Shown here: in pieces, positions 30,288 through 32,283 of the stretch
How positions within the stretch are numbered: position 1 is the first letter of the stretch
Layout of the letters: each line of letters starts with the position of its first letter
NCBI GenBank assembly: GCA_038326995.1
Contig: JBBQKP010000012.1
Span: forward strand, 1 to 32,283
Reading direction: 5' to 3'
Length of the DNA: 32,283 nt
Origin: JBBQKP01 sp038326995
GTDB taxonomy: Bacteria; Planctomycetota; Phycisphaerae; Tepidisphaerales; Tepidisphaeraceae
Position numbers and translations under genes: made by a program
Notes under the pieces: model-generated
The model's database searches: none
What the model saw: the letters and a program-made list of their open reading frames with translations, nothing else
Told to the model about the DNA's origin: nothing

Positions 30288-31859
30288 TTACACCTCGAAG
30301 CTGACGCCTTGCGCCAGGGGAAGGCGAGTGGAGTAGTTGATGGTGTTGGTGGCGCGGCGCATGTAATTTTTCCAACTGTCGGACCCGCTCTCGCGGCCGC
30401 CGCCGGTCTCTTTTTCTCCGCCGAACGCGCCGCCGATTTCCGCACCGCTCGTGCCGATGTTGACGTTGGCGATGCCGCAATCACTCCCGGCCGCACAGAG
30501 GAAAAGCTCCGCCTCGCGGACGTCGGTCGTGAAGATCGCGCTGGACAATCCCTGCGGCACGCCGTTCTGAATCGCGATCGCTTCATCCAGCGTCTTGTAT
30601 TTCATACAGTAAAGAATCGGCGCGAAGGTTTCCTGCTGAACGCACGGGCTATCGGGCGCGATGCCCGTGACGACGGCGGGCGTGACGTAAAATCCGCCCG
30701 TGTGGGCACCCTGGGGAACGCCTGTAGTCACGCGATTGCCGCCGAAGATGCCAACACCGCCAGAGTTAGCACCGCCAGACTTCGCCTGCTTCAGCGTGCT
30801 CTGCATCATCTCGAACGCACTCTGATCGATCAGCGGCCCGAGCAGCGTTCCGCTTTCGCGCGGGTCGCCCACCTTCAGCTTCCCGGCGATCGCGATGATT
30901 CGCGGCACGAGCGTGTCAAACAGGCTTTCATGAACGATGAGCCGCCTCAGCGTGGTGCAGCGCTGCCCGGCCGTTCCGAAGGCGCTGAACGTGATGGCTC
31001 GGACGGCGAGTTCAAGATCGGCAGACGGCGCGACGATCATCGCGTTGTTCCCGCCGAGCTCGAGCAGACTTCGGCCCAGTCGCTGCGCGACGGTGGTCGC
31101 GACGGCCTTGCCCATTCGCGTGCTGCCGGTGGCGCTAAGCAGAGGCACTTTGTGAGACGCGGCCAGACGCTGACCGCATTCAGCGCCGCCGATGACCAGC
31201 GCGACGATGTCGTGCGGAATTTCGAGGTCGGGCGAATTTTCGATGACACGAGCGACGATGTGATGCGTTGCGATGGCGGTGAGGGGCGTTTTTTCGCTGG
31301 GCTTCCAGACGACGCCGTCGCCGCAGACCAGCGCGAGCATGGCGTTCCACGCCCAGACGGCGACGGGGAAATTGAACGCGCTGATGACGCCGACGGTGCC
31401 CAGCGGGTGCCAGGTTTCCATCATGCGATGGCCCGGGCGTTCGCTGGCGATGGTCAGGCCGAAGAGCTGCCGAGACAGGCCGACGGCATAGTCGCAGATG
31501 TCTATCATTTCCTGCACTTCGCCTTGAGCTTCGCTGATGATTTTTCCGGCTTCGAGGGTGACGACTTCTGCGAGTTCGTTCTTGTGCTCGCGCAGGGCGT
31601 TGCCGATTCGCCTGACGAATTCGCCGCGGACGGGTGCGGGGATATTGCGAAAGTGGAGGTGTGCCTGATGGACGGCGTCGATCGCGCGGTCAACGTCATC
31701 GGGCGTGGCGCTCGAAAACGTCGCGAGCGTGGAGCCGTCGATGGGCGAGCGTGCGACAATGGACGGGCCTTGGGTCGCAAAGTTTCGCGTGCCGATGAAC
31801 AGGCCGGTCAGGCGTGCGGGTTGGTCCAGGCCGAGTTGATTGAATGTAGAAAGGGGCAT
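30288..31859 (-). CDS. Aldehyde dehydrogenase, ALDH7 type (piperideine-6-carboxylate/aminoadipate semialdehyde)
   Basis: The 523-residue NAD-dependent enzyme oxidises an aldehyde to an acid. Visible residues are Asn163 (SAFNFPVAVW), Lys186 (VWKPSEK), the cofactor loop TGSTRMGK (244-251), general base Glu267 (LLELGGNNA) and catalytic Cys301 (GTAGQRCTT). The C-terminal run GIANVNIGTSGAEIGGAFGG, then KETGGGRESGSDSWKNYM and RRATNTINYS, is the ALDH7/antiquitin pattern, so lysine or pipecolate breakdown is the likely pathway. A Gly/Ser insertion (SGGANSGGVGIFGG) near residue 365 is unusual. ATG 31859 lacks a Shine-Dalgarno. No other lysine-degradation gene is in the window. Confidence 0.93.
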   Translation of the reverse strand: MPLSTFNQLGLDQPARLTGLFIGTRNFATQGPSIVARSPIDGSTLATFSSATPDDVDRAIDAVHQAHLHFRNIPAPVRGEFVRRIGNALREHKNELAEVVTLEAGKIISEAQGEVQEMIDICDYAVGLSRQLFGLTIASERPGHRMMETWHPLGTVGVISAFNFPVAVWAWNAMLALVCGDGVVWKPSEKTPLTAIATHHIVARVIENSPDLEIPHDIVALVIGGAECGQRLAASHKVPLLSATGSTRMGKAVATTVAQRLGRSLLELGGNNAMIVAPSADLELAVRAITFSAFGTAGQRCTTLRRLIVHESLFDTLVPRIIAIAGKLKVGDPRESGTLLGPLIDQSAFEMMQSTLKQAKSGGANSGGVGIFGGNRVTTGVPQGAHTGGFYVTPAVVTGIAPDSPCVQQETFAPILYCMKYKTLDEAIAIQNGVPQGLSSAIFTTDVREAELFLCAAGSDCGIANVNIGTSGAEIGGAFGGEKETGGGRESGSDSWKNYMRRATNTINYSTRLPLAQGVSFEV

Positions 31860-31882
31860 ATGAATGTTGAGGAGTTTACACG

Positions 31883-32056
31883 ATGGCGGAAGAAGAAGAT
31901 GCCTCGTGGGCTGAATTTGGCTGTGGTTCTGGAACGTCCGTCAGGACATCGCATGGGCGCATCGGTAATCTGTCACGTCTCAAATATCGAGTGTCTGATG
32001 TATTGGGAGGCGCGAAAAATTCGAAGGGTATCCACAAACGAAAGGAATTGCTTTAG
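31883..32056 (+). CDS. Possible small protein (57 aa)
   Basis: A short frame starts at ATG 31883 with GAGGAG eight bases ahead. It encodes an acidic N-terminus (MAEEEDASWAEFGCGSG) and a basic C-terminus (GIHKRKELL). It is divergent from the aldehyde dehydrogenase, with only 23 bases between the two starts. I do not recognise it. The strong ribosome-binding site is the main support; codon use is not distinctive and the frame is short, so it may be chance. The rest of 31860-32143 shows no other gene. Confidence 0.3.
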   Translation: MAEEEDASWAEFGCGSGTSVRTSHGRIGNLSRLKYRVSDVLGGAKNSKGIHKRKELL

Positions 32057-32143
32057 TACAAACATCAGTTCAAGCACCAGTCCAGGAACTCGTCACTTTG
32101 AACCGGTGGCAAACCCCTGTGAGGGAGATCGCGTTCCCAAGTG

Positions 32144-32283
32144 ATAGGGGTAGGAAAGGCCAGTTGATTCTGGCCTCTCCTCCCTCCGAACCGGACGTGC
32201 AGATTTCCCGCATCCGGCTCTCCAGTCAACAGGTCTGTGTAACCACAGGCTCGAGTATCCTCGCACGGGCTTCCTTCAACGTG
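32144..32283 (-). mobile_element. Group II intron 3' end (domains V and VI), partial
   Basis: On the minus strand, 32220 down to 32188 is a 33-nt domain V: GAGCCGGATGCG, a GAAA tetraloop, and GCACGTCCGGTTC, with the catalytic AGC triad at the second to fourth positions. Domain VI follows (32187-32144): a stem GAGGCCAG/CTGGCCTTT and a bulged A in CCTACCCCTAT, eight nucleotides from the end, the expected branch point. The intron therefore ends at about 32144, and the 3' exon continues toward the aldehyde dehydrogenase. The rest, including any reverse-transcriptase/maturase gene, would lie beyond the right edge; 32221-32283 is upstream intron sequence. Seen directly as structure; the boundary is inferred from family convention. 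Confidence 0.9.

Noticed and set aside
28875..32144. A plus-strand open frame of 1089 codons across the right end
   Set aside because: It is antisense to the aldehyde dehydrogenase and lactonase genes, which have clear family motifs. Its translation is rich in Arg, Asp and Ala, typical of the antisense of high-GC coding DNA.

Overview
This is a chromosomal window from a bacterium that most resembles the Planctomycetota, probably class Phycisphaerae. Three things point there: a secreted protein with a PEP-CTERM sorting tail (start 7231), several small orphan proteins of a style common in planctomycete genomes, and many genes without an obvious Shine-Dalgarno site. The assignment is inferred from style; no marker such as 16S rRNA is present. 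No tRNA, rRNA or CRISPR array was seen.

Layout. 1-805: no convincing gene, but a 21-bp tandem repeat (58-204) and an inverted pair of a dispersed palindromic element. 806-2013 (-): Sco1 and a DUF420 membrane protein, both cytochrome-oxidase assembly factors. 2092-4879 (+): tightly overlapping pyrH, glycosyltransferase and prmC. 5135-9842: an accessory stretch of small genes, including an Imm21-type immunity protein, a VOC protein, unknowns, two apparently broken genes, a PEP-CTERM protein and a one-domain EamA transporter. 10201-11157 (-): a secreted protein with a disordered Arg/Ser/Asp-rich tail. 11293-14775: ppa, a membrane protein, a TPR protein and prfA. 14903-24721: two ABC exporter half-transporters (-) flanking an unknown gene, moaA and murJ (+), then a class B penicillin-binding protein (+). 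24897-31859 (-): cobalamin adenosyltransferase, sodA, a two-domain EamA transporter, a membrane protein, an exported beta-propeller lactonase and an ALDH7-type aldehyde dehydrogenase. The right edge (from 32144) is the 3' end of a group II intron on the minus strand.

Functional links. prmC and prfA are a modifying enzyme and its substrate. murJ and the transpeptidase both serve peptidoglycan synthesis. The two ABC half-transporters carry complementary defects (Asp for the catalytic Glu in one, LSLGQ for LSGGQ in the other), as expected for the two halves of one asymmetric heterodimer. Intergenic spaces, mostly at gene 3' ends, carry several families of short inverted repeats. The least explained parts are the 5.1-9.8 kb orphan/immunity-like cluster, the repeat families and the intron edge.
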